54,686 nt of DNA from Methanobrevibacter sp. (GTDB lineage Archaea; Methanobacteriota; Methanobacteria; Methanobacteriales; Methanobacteriaceae), in contig JAFQXD010000026.1 of NCBI GenBank assembly GCA_017407115.1, positions 1 through 54,686 on the forward strand. Direction: 5' to 3'. Under the pieces are notes generated by a model, which saw only the letters and a list, made by a program, of their open reading frames with translations, did not search any database and was not told where the DNA came from. The translations under genes were made by a program, and so were the position numbers. Below are positions 17,702 through 25,713 of the stretch, one piece after another; positions within the stretch are counted from its first letter, which is position 1, and each line of letters starts with the position of its first letter.

Positions 17702-18157
17702 ATGAATCTTACAACTCAAAAAAGATTAGCTGCTAGTATACTCAAAGTAGGTCTTAATCGTGTATGGATTGATCCAGAAAGATTAGAAGAAGTATCTATG
17801 GCGATTACTAGAGAAGGAGTAAAGCAGTTAATAAATGACGGAGCTATTAAAGCAAAACCTCAAAAAGGTAATAGTAGCTACAGATCTAAAAAAATCAAAG
17901 AACAAAAAGCAAAAGGTAAAAGAAAAGGTAGAGGTAGTATCAAAGGGGCTAAAAAAGCACGTACACCTAAGAAAAAAGCATGGATGACTACTATCAGAGC
18001 TTTAAGAAAAGATCTTAAAGAAATGCGTGAAGAAGAAGTAATTGATGCAACTACCTACCGTAAATTATACAAAATGGCTAAGGGTGGCGCATTTAGAAGT
18101 AAATCTTACATGAGAAACTACGCCCGTGACCATGATTTAATTAAAGGAGATGACTAA
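17702..18157 (+). CDS. rpl19e: Ribosomal protein eL19
   Basis: 151 residues from ATG 17702 (MNLTTQKRLAASILKVG), placed after GGAGG; an upstream in-frame TTG at 17660 would add 14 residues that are not part of the family. Mostly helical and basic; the stretch KGKRKGRGSIKGAKKARTPKK contacts rRNA and the subunit interface. L18 begins 2 nt after the stop. Confidence 0.97.
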   Translation: MNLTTQKRLAASILKVGLNRVWIDPERLEEVSMAITREGVKQLINDGAIKAKPQKGNSSYRSKKIKEQKAKGKRKGRGSIKGAKKARTPKKKAWMTTIRALRKDLKEMREEEVIDATTYRKLYKMAKGGAFRSKSYMRNYARDHDLIKGDD

Positions 18158-18159
18158 AC

Positions 18160-18741
18160 ATGGCACAAGGAACTAACTATAAAGTAGCTTTCAGAAGAAG
18201 AAGAGAAGGTAAAACCGATTACGGTGCTAGAATCAAATTGGTCGATTACGAAAAATCCCGTTTAGTTGTTAGAGTTTCAAACGCTCATGCAACTGTACAA
18301 GTTATTGATTACTCTCCTGAAGGAGATATCACAATTGCTTCTGCAGTAAGTAAACAATTAGAAGGATTCGGATACAAAGGAAATACTGGTAACCTTTCTG
18401 CATTTTACTTAACCGGGTATCTCTGTGCTAAAAGAGCTTTAGCTAAAGATGTCGACTATGCAATCTTAGACATCGGTTTAAAATCTCCTATTAAAGGATC
18501 TAAAATTTTCGCAGCTCTCAAAGGCGCTGTCGATGCAGGTTTAGATGTTCCTCATGGTGAATTCATTTTCCCTGAAGATGAACGTATCAGAGGAGAACAT
18601 GTTGCAAATTACGCTGAATCTTTAAGTGCTGAAGATGTTGCTGAAAAATTCTCAAAGTATTTGGAAAGAGGTCTCAATCCAACAGATTTACCTGAAAACT
18701 TTGATGAAACTTTAAAAAATATTGATGAGGCAGAGGTATAA
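18160..18741 (+). CDS. rpl18: Ribosomal protein uL18
   Basis: 193 residues, the longer archaeal form. [22 protein letters not shown] and [23 protein letters not shown] are diagnostic, as is [12 protein letters not shown]. With L5 it carries 5S rRNA. GGAGATGACTAAAC precedes the ATG; S5 starts 2 nt after the stop. Confidence 0.97.
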   Translation: MAQGTNYKVAFRRRREGKTDYGARIKLVDYEKSRLVVRVSNAHATVQVIDYSPEGDITIASAVSKQLEGFGYKGNTGNLSAFYLTGYLCAKRALAKDVDYAILDIGLKSPIKGSKIFAALKGAVDAGLDVPHGEFIFPEDERIRGEHVANYAESLSAEDVAEKFSKYLERGLNPTDLPENFDETLKNIDEAEV

Positions 18742-18743
18742 CT

Positions 18744-19385
18744 ATGAGTTTTAATATTGATGAATGGGAACCTAAAACCAAAATGGGTAGAATGGTTAAA
18801 GATGGAACCATTACTGATATCGATGAAATTTTTGAAAAAGGTCTTCCAATTATGGAATTAGAAATAGTTGATGCCTTAATTCCTGATTTAGAAGAAGAAG
18901 TAATGGATGTTAACTTAGTTCAAAGGATGCACAAATCCGGTAGAAAAGTTAATTTCAGAGTAATTGTTGCTGTAGGTAACAAAGACGGATACGTTGGATT
19001 AGGTCAAGGTAAAGCTAAAGAAGTAGGTCCAGCTATCAGAAAAGCTGTAGACAACGCTAAATACAACATTATTAAAGTAAGAAGAGGTTGTGGAGATTGG
19101 GGTTGTGTTTGTGGAAGAGAACACACCGTACCTTTCAAAGTACAAGGTAAATCCAGTAGTGTAAGCGTTACTTTAATGCCAGCTCCTGCAGGTGTAGGTT
19201 TAGTAGTTGGTGACGTAGGTAAAACTATCTTAAAACTCGCTGGTATTCACGATGTATGGTCTCAAACATTTGGACAAACCCAAACTACTGTTAACTTTGC
19301 TAATGCAGTATTTAATGCTTTAAAAGAATTAAGTAATGTTAAAGCAACTCAAGAAGACCTTAAAAAGATGGGAGTTAACTACTAG
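18744..19385 (+). CDS. rps5: Ribosomal protein uS5
   Basis: 213 residues. The double-stranded RNA-binding domain is [27 protein letters not shown] at about 70-97; the C-terminal domain has [24 protein letters not shown]. It helps decoding fidelity and the mRNA entry helicase of the 30S subunit. [15 protein letters not shown] cysteine-rich loop ([15 protein letters not shown]) is typical for archaeal S5. Confidence 0.97.
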   Translation: MSFNIDEWEPKTKMGRMVKDGTITDIDEIFEKGLPIMELEIVDALIPDLEEEVMDVNLVQRMHKSGRKVNFRVIVAVGNKDGYVGLGQGKAKEVGPAIRKAVDNAKYNIIKVRRGCGDWGCVCGREHTVPFKVQGKSSSVSVTLMPAPAGVGLVVGDVGKTILKLAGIHDVWSQTFGQTQTTVNFANAVFNALKELSNVKATQEDLKKMGVNY

Positions 19386-19396
19386 ATGGTGATTAT

Positions 19397-19855
19397 ATGT
19401 TTTTAGTTATTAGAGTTAGAGGAACAACCGGTGTCATTCAAAAAGTTGCTGACACTTTAGATATGTTAAGACTTAACAGAATCAGCCATGCAGTTTTAGT
19501 TGAAGAAAATCCTAGTTACGAAGGTATGCTTCAAAAAGCTAAGGATTACATCACTTGGGGAGAAATTGATGCTGAAACTTTAGCAGCTATCATCGCTAAA
19601 AGAGGTAGACTTCCAGGTAATGTTAAAGTCACTAATGAATATGTTGCAGAAAATACTGATTATGACAACATTGAAGAATTGGCTAAAGCTTTAATTAATT
19701 CTGATGTTAAATTAGCTGATGTAGGTATTAAACCTGTATTCCGTTTACACCCTCCAAGAAAAGGATATGAAGACATCCGTTTATCTGTAAACGAAGGTGG
19801 ATCTTTAGGTTACAGGGGAGAAGAAATTAAAGATCTTGCAAAAAGAATGCTTTAA
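19397..19855 (+). CDS. rpl30: Ribosomal protein uL30
   Basis: 152 residues, the long archaeal/eukaryal L30 (L7e). [39 protein letters not shown] is diagnostic although split here by length limits; the C-terminal [18 protein letters not shown] is conserved. GGTGATTATATG gives the start. Confidence 0.96.
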   Translation: MFLVIRVRGTTGVIQKVADTLDMLRLNRISHAVLVEENPSYEGMLQKAKDYITWGEIDAETLAAIIAKRGRLPGNVKVTNEYVAENTDYDNIEELAKALINSDVKLADVGIKPVFRLHPPRKGYEDIRLSVNEGGSLGYRGEEIKDLAKRML

Positions 19856-19870
19856 ATCAGGTGTATTATT

Positions 19871-20308
19871 ATGATTAGAACAAAACGTAAAATTAACAAA
19901 CAAAGAGGTTCTAGATCCAACGGTGGAGGCTGTACCAAAAAACGTAGAGGTGCAGGTAACAAAGGTGGAAAAGGTAAAGCAGGTATGGGTAAACAACACT
20001 GGACCTGGACTGTAATTCACGACCCAGACCACTTTGGTAAACACGGATTCAAAAGACCTCAAAAAATGATTAAAAAAGTCAATGCTGTTAATTTAAATTA
20101 CTTAGAAGAACAAGCTGATAATTTAATTGCAAGCGGAAAAGCATCAAAAGACGGCGATGCAATCGTTATTGATGTAACTGAATTAGGTTATGATAAAGTT
20201 TTAGCTAAAGGTAATATTACTAAAACTTTCAAAATTTCAGCACCTAAATTCTCTGCTGGTGCAATTGAAAAAATAGAAGAATTAGGAGGAGAAGCTATAG
20301 AATTATAG
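19871..20308 (+). CDS. rpl15: Ribosomal protein uL15
   Basis: 145 residues. The flexible Gly/Lys/Arg-rich N-terminal half (RGSRSNGGGCTKKRRGAGNK) threads into 23S rRNA and the globular C-terminal half follows (KVLAKGNITKTFKISAPKFS). It is a late assembly protein at the base of the central protuberance. SecY is next, as in nearly all prokaryotes. Confidence 0.97.
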   Translation: MIRTKRKINKQRGSRSNGGGCTKKRRGAGNKGGKGKAGMGKQHWTWTVIHDPDHFGKHGFKRPQKMIKKVNAVNLNYLEEQADNLIASGKASKDGDAIVIDVTELGYDKVLAKGNITKTFKISAPKFSAGAIEKIEELGGEAIEL

Positions 20309-20336
20309 CTTCCTTATTTATTTATCGGGGAAGAAA

Positions 20337-21695
20337 ATGTCATCACTAGAAGTATTAGAGCCAATATTTAAAGTTATTCCTGAAGTTAAATCTCCAGTCC
20401 ACAGAGAAGATTTCAATGAAAAACTTAAATGGACTGCAGTGGTTTTAGTATTGTATTACTTTTTAACTTTAATTCCATTGTATGGTTTAGCTCCAGGTGC
20501 TATAGATCAATTTGCTCAATTAAGAGCTGTCATGGCGGGGAGTTTTGGTTCAATTCTTACATTAGGAATTGGTCCTATTGTTACTGCTTCAATTGTATTG
20601 CAATTGTTAGTAGGTTCTAATCTTTTGGATTTGGATTTGTCATCACATAAGGATAAATCACATTTTCAAGCTACTCAAAAAGTATTATCAATCGTTTTTA
20701 CTTTATTTGAAGCTTCAGTTTTAGTATTAACTGGTAATTTAGTGCCTATAGATGGTTCTTACACTGCACTTTTAATTTTACAACTTGTTGTGGGTGCTTT
20801 AGTTATTATTTACCTTGATGAAGTTGTATCAAAATGGGGATTCGGTAGCGGTATCGGACTGTTCATTGCTGCGGGAGTATGTCAACAAATTGTTGTTGGA
20901 ACATTCAGTATCCTGAACGGTTCTGACGGTTTGTTTGCCGGAATTATTCCTAAGTTTATCCAAAATGCTGCTTCAGGAGTATATGACCTTTCAATTTTGA
21001 TTCCATTGATTGCAACTATAATCGTATTTTTAGTTGTTCTTTATGGTGAATCTATGAGGGTTGAGATTCCTATTTCTCATGGTAGCGTAAGAGGACACGG
21101 TAGAGTTAGAGGTTCTGTTGGTAAATATCCATTGAAATTTGTATACTCAAGTAACATGCCGGTTATTTTGACCAGTGCATTGCTTGTTAACGTAACACTT
21201 TTCGCAAATGTTTTCCAAAAAATTGGAGTTCCACTTTTAGGTCATATTCAGGAAGGAAAACCTGTTGATGGAATAGCATGGTTATTGTCAACACCTAAAC
21301 TAAACATGTTTATTACCGAACCGATTCACGTTTTAGTTTATGCAATATTTTTCATTATATGTTGTATGTTATTCTCATATCTATGGGTAGAAATCAGTGG
21401 ATTGAATGCTAAAAAGATTTCTGAACAACTTTATAATTCAGGTATTCAGATACCTGGTTTTAGAAGTAGTAAACGTCAGTTATATAAAATATTGAAAAAG
21501 TATATTCCTGCACTTACCATTATCAGTGGTATTTATGTAGGTCTTATTGCTTTCCTTGCAGATTTGACCGGTGCTTTAGGTGGAGGTACTGGTGTATTGC
21601 TTACTGTAGGTATTATTCATAAACTTTATGAAGAAATGGCAGAGGAACAACTCATGTCATCAAATCCACTTCTTAGAAAATTCTTAGGAGATTAA
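20337..21695 (+). CDS. secY: Protein translocase subunit SecY
   Basis: 452 residues with ten hydrophobic membrane segments. The plug and TM2a region (LRAVMAGSFGSILTLGIGPIVTASIVLQLLVG) and the conserved cytoplasmic loop YGESMRVEIPISHGSVRG are visible. It forms the channel with SecE and SecG/Sec61beta for secretion and membrane insertion; the signal-peptide proteins in this window are its clients. Location after L15 is ancestral. GGGGAAGAAA upstream acts as ribosome binding site. Confidence 0.98.
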   Translation: MSSLEVLEPIFKVIPEVKSPVHREDFNEKLKWTAVVLVLYYFLTLIPLYGLAPGAIDQFAQLRAVMAGSFGSILTLGIGPIVTASIVLQLLVGSNLLDLDLSSHKDKSHFQATQKVLSIVFTLFEASVLVLTGNLVPIDGSYTALLILQLVVGALVIIYLDEVVSKWGFGSGIGLFIAAGVCQQIVVGTFSILNGSDGLFAGIIPKFIQNAASGVYDLSILIPLIATIIVFLVVLYGESMRVEIPISHGSVRGHGRVRGSVGKYPLKFVYSSNMPVILTSALLVNVTLFANVFQKIGVPLLGHIQEGKPVDGIAWLLSTPKLNMFITEPIHVLVYAIFFIICCMLFSYLWVEISGLNAKKISEQLYNSGIQIPGFRSSKRQLYKILKKYIPALTIISGIYVGLIAFLADLTGALGGGTGVLLTVGIIHKLYEEMAEEQLMSSNPLLRKFLGD

Positions 21696-21736
21696 TTCTC
21701 CTAATATTTTATCTTTTTACAAGGTGAGGGATTAAA

Positions 21737-22297
21737 TTGAAATTGGTAGTATTAACAGGAATTCCAGGTTCTGGAAGTACAACTTTACTTGGTAGGGCAC
21801 TTGATGAAGTTGATTATGTGCATTTGAATTATGGAGACATAATGACTGAAATCGCTATTAAGGAAAATATTGTTCAAGATAGGGATGCTTTAAGGAAATT
21901 ACCTCCTGAAACACAAAAAGAAATTCAAGCAAAAGCAGCTAAAGAGATTAAAGCAAGATCTGAAAAGGATAATGTTATTGTAGACACTCACTGTACCATT
22001 AACACTCCGTCCGGTTTCTTACCGGGTCTTCCTATATGGGTTTTAAACGAACTTCAACCGGATCTCTTTGTTTTAATTGAAGCTCATCCTGATGAAATTA
22101 TTTATAGAAGATTAAATGATGATACCCGTTCTCGTGATTTACAGAAAGTAAAAGAAATTCAGTTACATCAAGAAATGAATAGGGCTACTTCAATGGCTTA
22201 TGCTACCTTAACTGGAGCTACAGTCAAAATATTATCAAATCACGATAATCATTTAGATTCTTCAGTGAAAAAATTAGTAAATGTATTAAATTTATAG
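21737..22297 (+). CDS. adkA: Archaeal adenylate kinase
   Basis: 186 residues from a TTG start (LKLVVLTGIPGSGSTT) behind AAGGTGAGG. The P-loop is GIPGSGSTT at residues 8-16. This is the archaeal AdkA type, unrelated in detail to bacterial Adk, with VDTHCTINTPSGFLPGLP in the middle. It interconverts AMP, ATP and ADP. It follows secY with 41 nt between. Confidence 0.95.
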   Translation: MKLVVLTGIPGSGSTTLLGRALDEVDYVHLNYGDIMTEIAIKENIVQDRDALRKLPPETQKEIQAKAAKEIKARSEKDNVIVDTHCTINTPSGFLPGLPIWVLNELQPDLFVLIEAHPDEIIYRRLNDDTRSRDLQKVKEIQLHQEMNRATSMAYATLTGATVKILSNHDNHLDSSVKKLVNVLNL

Positions 22298-22307
22298 GGG
22301 TATTATA

Positions 22308-22886
22308 ATGGTTGATATATTAGGTCCGGTTTATGGCGTGTTGAATGCGATTTTCAATCCGATTCTCGCTTTAGATCCAAATCCAACTAATCCTGCTTTA
22401 ACAGTTTTAATTATTGCATTCATTGTTTCTTTAATTACAACTGTTGCAAATAAATATTTAGTTGACCAAGATGCTTTAAATGAAAAACAAAAGGCTATGT
22501 CTGAGTTCAACAAAGAACTTAGGGAAGCTCAAAAAAGAGGAGACGGCAAAAAGATTGCTGAAATGCAAGCCAAACAGGCTGAAATGATGAAAGACCAAAC
22601 AGCAATGATGACTGACCAGTTCAAGCCAATGATTGTAACTTTTGTTCCAATTATTTTGATTTTCTTCTGGATGAGGACATCTGCTATTCATAATTTGGTT
22701 ATCATTTTACCAAAAACTGTCTATTGGGTTACATTGACTCCACTTTGGCATGTTATTGGTAGTTTTATGTATGGTGGTAAGGCAACAATTCCATATGGAA
22801 TCGGTTGGCTTTTGTGGTATATGATTTGTACTTTCGGTATGAGCCAGATTTTAAGAAAATTCTTAGGATTCAAGCAAGGGTTCTAA
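22308..22886 (+). CDS. DUF106/TMCO1-like membrane insertase of the YidC/Oxa1 superfamily
   Basis: 192 residues with three membrane segments: one near 27-48 (LTVLIIAFIVSLITTVANKYL), one near 105-122 (MIVTFVPIILIFFWM) and one near 160-178. A positively charged coiled coil (KQKAMSEFNKELREAQKRGDGKK) lies between TM1 and TM2. This is the layout of archaeal Ylp1, TMCO1 and EMC3, which insert membrane proteins at the ribosome-Sec complex. Standing after secY and adk in the ribosomal operon agrees with that role. GGGGTATTATA lies upstream. Confidence 0.9.
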   Translation: MVDILGPVYGVLNAIFNPILALDPNPTNPALTVLIIAFIVSLITTVANKYLVDQDALNEKQKAMSEFNKELREAQKRGDGKKIAEMQAKQAEMMKDQTAMMTDQFKPMIVTFVPIILIFFWMRTSAIHNLVIILPKTVYWVTLTPLWHVIGSFMYGGKATIPYGIGWLLWYMICTFGMSQILRKFLGFKQGF

Positions 22887-23005
22887 AATCGGCCATTAAA
22901 CATACATTTATTAATGATGAAAAAAATATATTATAGTATTCTATATTGAATACGCTATTACACAATTATCAAATATTTTATTTAATTAAATTTATAGGTG
23001 GTTAA
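22887..23005 (+). promoter_or_regulatory. Intergenic region with likely promoter for L34e
   Basis: 119 nt of AT-rich sequence with TATA-like AATATATTATAG near 22926-22937 and a GGTGG ribosome binding site right before the L34e ATG. TAATGATGA at about 22912 resembles a C box, but no matching D box was found. Confidence 0.35.
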
Positions 23006-23272
23006 ATGCCTGCAAATAGGTTTAGATCAAGATCATATAAAAGAGTTCATAAAAACACTCCTGGTGGAGAAAATGTTTTAAGATACAAAAAGAAAAAACC
23101 ATCCAAGCACGTTTGTGCTGAATGTGGTGCAGTATTACATGGAGTTCCTCGCGGACGTCCATATGAAATTGGAAAATTATCAAAAACAGCAAAAAGACCT
23201 AGCCGTCCATACGGTGGGTACTTATGCTCAAAATGTGCTCGTAAATTATTCAAAAACGAGGCTAGAAAATAA
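23006..23272 (+). CDS. rpl34e: Ribosomal protein eL34
   Basis: 88 residues. [20 protein letters not shown] at the start, and a zinc site from CAECG (about 37-41) and CSKC (about 73-76). Archaeal/eukaryal only. The stop TAA shares its last A with the ATG of cmk (TAATG), so they are coupled. Confidence 0.96.
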   Translation: MPANRFRSRSYKRVHKNTPGGENVLRYKKKKPSKHVCAECGAVLHGVPRGRPYEIGKLSKTAKRPSRPYGGYLCSKCARKLFKNEARK

Positions 23273-23793
23273 TGATTATTACAATCGGTGGGTTAGCTGG
23301 AACAGGAACTACAACAACTGCTGAACTTCTCAGCGAAAAGTTGAATATTCCTTATATCTCTGCAGGTTTCGTATTTAGGGAAATGGCTGCAGAACATGGA
23401 ATGAGCGTTCTTGAATTTAGTGAATTTGCCGAAGGTAATGATGAAATTGATAAGGAAATTGACAAAAGGCAAGCTGAAAAGGCTAAGCAAGCAGAAAACT
23501 TAATAATTGAAGGCAGACTGTCAGCATATTTTGTTGACAATGCTGATTTAAGACTTTGGTTAGTAACTCCATTTGATGTTCGATCTAAACGAATAGCCGA
23601 AAGAGAAGAAAAATCTGTTGATGTGGCCAAAAGCGAAATAATAACTCGTGAAAAAAGCGAAGCCTTACGATACATGGAAATTCATAACATAGATATTTCC
23701 AATATGGATATCTATGATTTAATTATAAATACTGATACTTTCAATCCTGAAAACGTATCAGAAATCATTATTCAAACATTAAAGGTGATATAA
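23272..23793 (+). CDS. cmk: Cytidylate kinase
   Basis: 173 residues. P-loop GGLAGTGTTTTAELL at residues 6-20; NMP-binding and lid parts follow (IIEGRLSAYFVDNADLRLWL, RIAEREEK). It phosphorylates CMP/dCMP; the archaeal short form is usual. It overlaps L34e by one base and abuts L14e. Confidence 0.94.
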   Translation: MIITIGGLAGTGTTTTAELLSEKLNIPYISAGFVFREMAAEHGMSVLEFSEFAEGNDEIDKEIDKRQAEKAKQAENLIIEGRLSAYFVDNADLRLWLVTPFDVRSKRIAEREEKSVDVAKSEIITREKSEALRYMEIHNIDISNMDIYDLIINTDTFNPENVSEIIIQTLKVI

Positions 23794-24015
23794 ATGGCAT
23801 CAATCGAAGTAGGTAGAGTATGTGTTAAAATTGCTGGTAGAGAAGCAGGCGAAAAATGCGCTATTGTTGAAATTATCGACGAAAACTTTGTAGAAGTAGT
23901 TGGTGAAGCTGTAAAAAACAGAAGATGTAACATCGCTCACTTAGAACCAACTGAAGATTCTATCGATGTTTCCGGAGATATCGACGCTATCAAAGCAGCT
24001 TTAGCAGATTTATAA
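23794..24015 (+). CDS. rpl14e: Ribosomal protein eL14
   Basis: 73 residues, a KOW-like barrel: ASIEVGRVCVKIAGREAGEK, CAIVEIIDENFVEVVGEAVKNRRCNIAHLEP. Archaeal L14e is shorter than the eukaryal one. AAGGTGATATAA gives the ribosome binding site. Its TAA is the first part of a strong hairpin, a likely terminator. Confidence 0.95.
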   Translation: MASIEVGRVCVKIAGREAGEKCAIVEIIDENFVEVVGEAVKNRRCNIAHLEPTEDSIDVSGDIDAIKAALADL

Positions 24016-24037
24016 ATGAATAATTAATTTATTCATT
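24015..24037 (+). terminator. Hairpin plus T-rich tract after L14e
   Basis: A perfect 9-bp inverted repeat (24015-24023 and 24029-24037, AATGAATAA/TTATTCATT, 5-nt loop) begins in the L14e stop codon and is followed by TTTTACTATTTTTTACTATTTTTTT. Archaeal termination mainly depends on the T tracts. Confidence 0.6.
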
Positions 24038-24075
24038 ATTTTACTATTTTTTACTATTTTTTTAAGGTTTTTTTC

Positions 24076-25041
24076 ATGAAATTTGAGATGGTTACAAAAT
24101 CTAGAAGTTTCACAGACCCCAATTTTGGATGCAAACCTGAAGAAAGGGAAATTAATGACTATATTTCTAAAGGTGTGATTAATCTAGATAAGCCATCCGG
24201 TCCAACATCTCATGAAATAGACGCTTGGGTTAAACGAATTTTACCTGTGGAAAAATCAGGTCACGGTGGAACACTGGATCCAAAAGTTACAGGAATATTG
24301 CCAGTGGGTCTGGATGATGCTACTCGTGCAATACAACTACTTTTGACAGCTCCAAAGGAGTATGTATGTTTGCTGACATTCCATCATGATGTTGATGAGG
24401 ACAGGATTCGTGAAGTCTTTGCTGAATTCACTGGTAAAATATTTCAATTGCCTCCTGTAAAATCAGCGGTAAAGCGTGAAATGAGAACCCGTAATATTTA
24501 TTATTCAACCATTTATGAAATCGAAGGTCGTGACGTTCTTTTCAGAATTGGCTGTGAGGCTGGAACATATGTTAGGACTTACTGCCATAATATCGGTGAG
24601 GCATTGGGTGTTGGGGCTCATATGGCTGAACTTAGGAGGACACAGGTTGGTTCATTTACAGAAAAGAATAATTTGGTTACCCTTCAGGATGTAACCGATG
24701 CATACCATTTCTGGAAGGAAGACGATGATGAATCATTCTTGCGTGATGCGATAATGCCTATGGAGAGGGCTGCAGATTACCTGCCAAAAATTGTCATTAA
24801 GGACTCAGCTGTGGATGCGGTTTGCCATGGTGCAGATCTTGCATGCGGTGGAATTACTTCTTTGGCAGATAACATTCAAAAGAATGATATTGTAGCAATC
24901 GAGACTCTTAAAGGGGAATTGATTGGTGCGGGCCATTCACTTCTAACTTCAAATGAAATTCTGGAAGCCGATAATGGTTTTGCGGTTAATGTTTCCAAAG
25001 TATTTATGAAACCAGATACTTATCCAAGATTTTGGAAGTGA
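24076..25041 (+). CDS. cbf5: H/ACA RNP pseudouridine synthase Cbf5
   Basis: 321 residues. The catalytic Asp is D68 in SGHGGTLDPKVTG. The TruB-like catalytic domain is followed by a C-terminal PUA domain from about residue 235 (YLPKIVIKDSAVDAVCHGADL..NDIVAIETLKGELIGAG). With Nop10, Gar1 and L7Ae it makes guide-RNA-directed pseudouridines in rRNA. It ends the first ribosomal superoperon. The last 21 bp reappear, slightly changed, at 25118-25137. Confidence 0.97.
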   Translation: MKFEMVTKSRSFTDPNFGCKPEEREINDYISKGVINLDKPSGPTSHEIDAWVKRILPVEKSGHGGTLDPKVTGILPVGLDDATRAIQLLLTAPKEYVCLLTFHHDVDEDRIREVFAEFTGKIFQLPPVKSAVKREMRTRNIYYSTIYEIEGRDVLFRIGCEAGTYVRTYCHNIGEALGVGAHMAELRRTQVGSFTEKNNLVTLQDVTDAYHFWKEDDDESFLRDAIMPMERAADYLPKIVIKDSAVDAVCHGADLACGGITSLADNIQKNDIVAIETLKGELIGAGHSLLTSNEILEADNGFAVNVSKVFMKPDTYPRFWK

Positions 25042-25084
25042 ATGATTACTCTAAATTCCTTATAAAAGCAGTATACCGTTTATT

Positions 25085-25137
25085 TTTTTTAGAAGTTGGG
25101 AGGTTCCGCACGGAATCTATCCAAGATTTTGAAGTAA
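25085..25137 (+). repeat. 53-bp degenerate repeat, copy 1
   Basis: Matches 25191-25243 at about 39 of 53 positions, with identical blocks AAGTTGG, GGTTCCGCA, ATCT and TTGAAGTAA. Its last 20 bp (TATCCAAGATTTTGAAGTAA) match the end of cbf5 at 25021-25041 with one gap and one substitution. Read in one frame it ends KLGGSARNLSKILK and a stop. Confidence 0.65.
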
Positions 25138-25190
25138 ATTCTTATATTTTTGGCTGTTCTGTTCAATGTTTGATTTAGGTTTTGGGAAAA

Positions 25191-25243
25191 TTTTTTAAAA
25201 GTTGGATGGTTCCGCATTAAATCTGATTCAATATTTGAAGTAA
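25191..25243 (+). repeat. 53-bp degenerate repeat, copy 2
   Basis: Second copy, 106 bp downstream of the first. In the same relative frame it ends KLDGSALNLIQYLK and a stop. Similarity to the cbf5 tail is weaker than in copy 1, mainly TTTGAAGTAA. Confidence 0.6.
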
Positions 25244-25311
25244 CTATTAATTTTAATATTTTTTTTTAATTCATAATGGATTATTACTTTTTTTTAAATA
25301 ATACTGTTCGT

Positions 25312-25373
25312 AAAGTTTATATATCATGTTTTCTCAAAGCAATTTTACGAAATGGCTTCAACATGCTTTAAAT
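25312..25373 (+). promoter_or_regulatory. Module 1, element A: conserved promoter and leader segment
   Basis: 62 bp matching 49526-49588 almost base for base outside one variable patch: AAAGTTTATAT..ATGTTTT..CAATTTTACRAARTGGCTTCAACAWGCTTTAAAT. TTTATAT at 25316-25322 acts as TATA box, so the transcript would start near 25345. It would then contain AAATGGCTTCAACATGCTTT, which can fold into a small hairpin with a CAAC-containing loop. Conservation beyond the TATA box shows the RNA, not only the promoter, is preserved. Confidence 0.6.
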
Positions 25374-25393
25374 TTCCTCAAATAATAATTACA

Positions 25394-25401
25394 TTTATAT
25401 A
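25394..25401 (+). promoter_or_regulatory. TATA box of RNA element B1
   Basis: TTTATATA followed by GG. The ACAAG that likely begins the RNA lies exactly 30 bp from the first T, the same distance as in copy 2 (49983 to 50013). Confidence 0.55.
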
Positions 25402-25423
25402 GGATATTCCATAAAATATTTAA

Positions 25424-25540
25424 ACAAGAGATTTGCCTCTAATGAGGAAAACCTCGAAATGTGATTTATTAAATTTAATGTCTAATGGTTGGTATTGTGG
25501 GTTAAATCCTACAATATAGGCATTGAATAAACTATTTTTA
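25424..25540 (+). ncRNA. Module 1, element B: predicted two-hairpin small RNA
   Basis: Predicted RNA of about 110 nt. Hairpin P1 is 25432-25439 paired with 25444-25450 (TTTGCCTC, TAAT loop, GAGGAAA), closed by GAG/CTC. Hairpin P2 has an outer stem 25475-25482 with 25519-25526 and an inner stem 25493-25501 with 25508-25516 (TATTGTGGG, loop TTAAAT, CCTACAATA). A T tract (25533-25538) follows. The copy at 50013 folds the same way with different paired bases (inner stem GTG/TAC here, CAG/CTG there), which is covariation. No ORF is conserved. It is not recognised as SRP RNA, RNase P RNA, C/D or H/ACA RNA. Confidence 0.55.
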
Positions 25541-25713
25541 ATAAAGATTCTTATTCTAACTTAATTAGGATTAGTATAAGTTAGTATTTGCCATATAAAT
25601 TATTAATATCAAGTAATTTCAATTAAATGTTTGTTTTTTTTAAAATAAAACTGGAATCTACAGGATGTCAAATGACTAATTATTTTTATATGATATGAAC
25701 AAAAATATTATCG
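25541..25713 (+). promoter_or_regulatory. Promoter region of the first beta-helix protein
   Basis: AT-rich, no ORF. TTTTTATA at 25683-25690 is centred about 28-31 bp before the ATGATG at 25714/25717 with no Shine-Dalgarno sequence, so the message is probably leaderless or nearly so. Confidence 0.45.

Larger units (their letters stand above)
25042..25311 (+). other. Non-coding region with degenerate copies of the cbf5 end
   Basis: No convincing ORF. It contains two related 53-bp repeats (25085-25137 and 25191-25243), each ending in a version of the cbf5 tail (..TTTGAAGTAA), separated by AT-rich sequence. It leads into RNA module 1. Confidence 0.5.

Noticed and set aside
22905..22960. C/D box small RNA (TAATGATGA as box C)
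   Set aside because: No D box CTGA at a suitable distance and no terminal stem.
25424..25540. B RNA as an H/ACA guide RNA, tempting because cbf5 is next door
   Set aside because: The internal loop of P2 is about 10 nt on the 5' side but only 2-3 nt on the 3' side, and there is no ACA box behind either stem. The second copy is not near cbf5.
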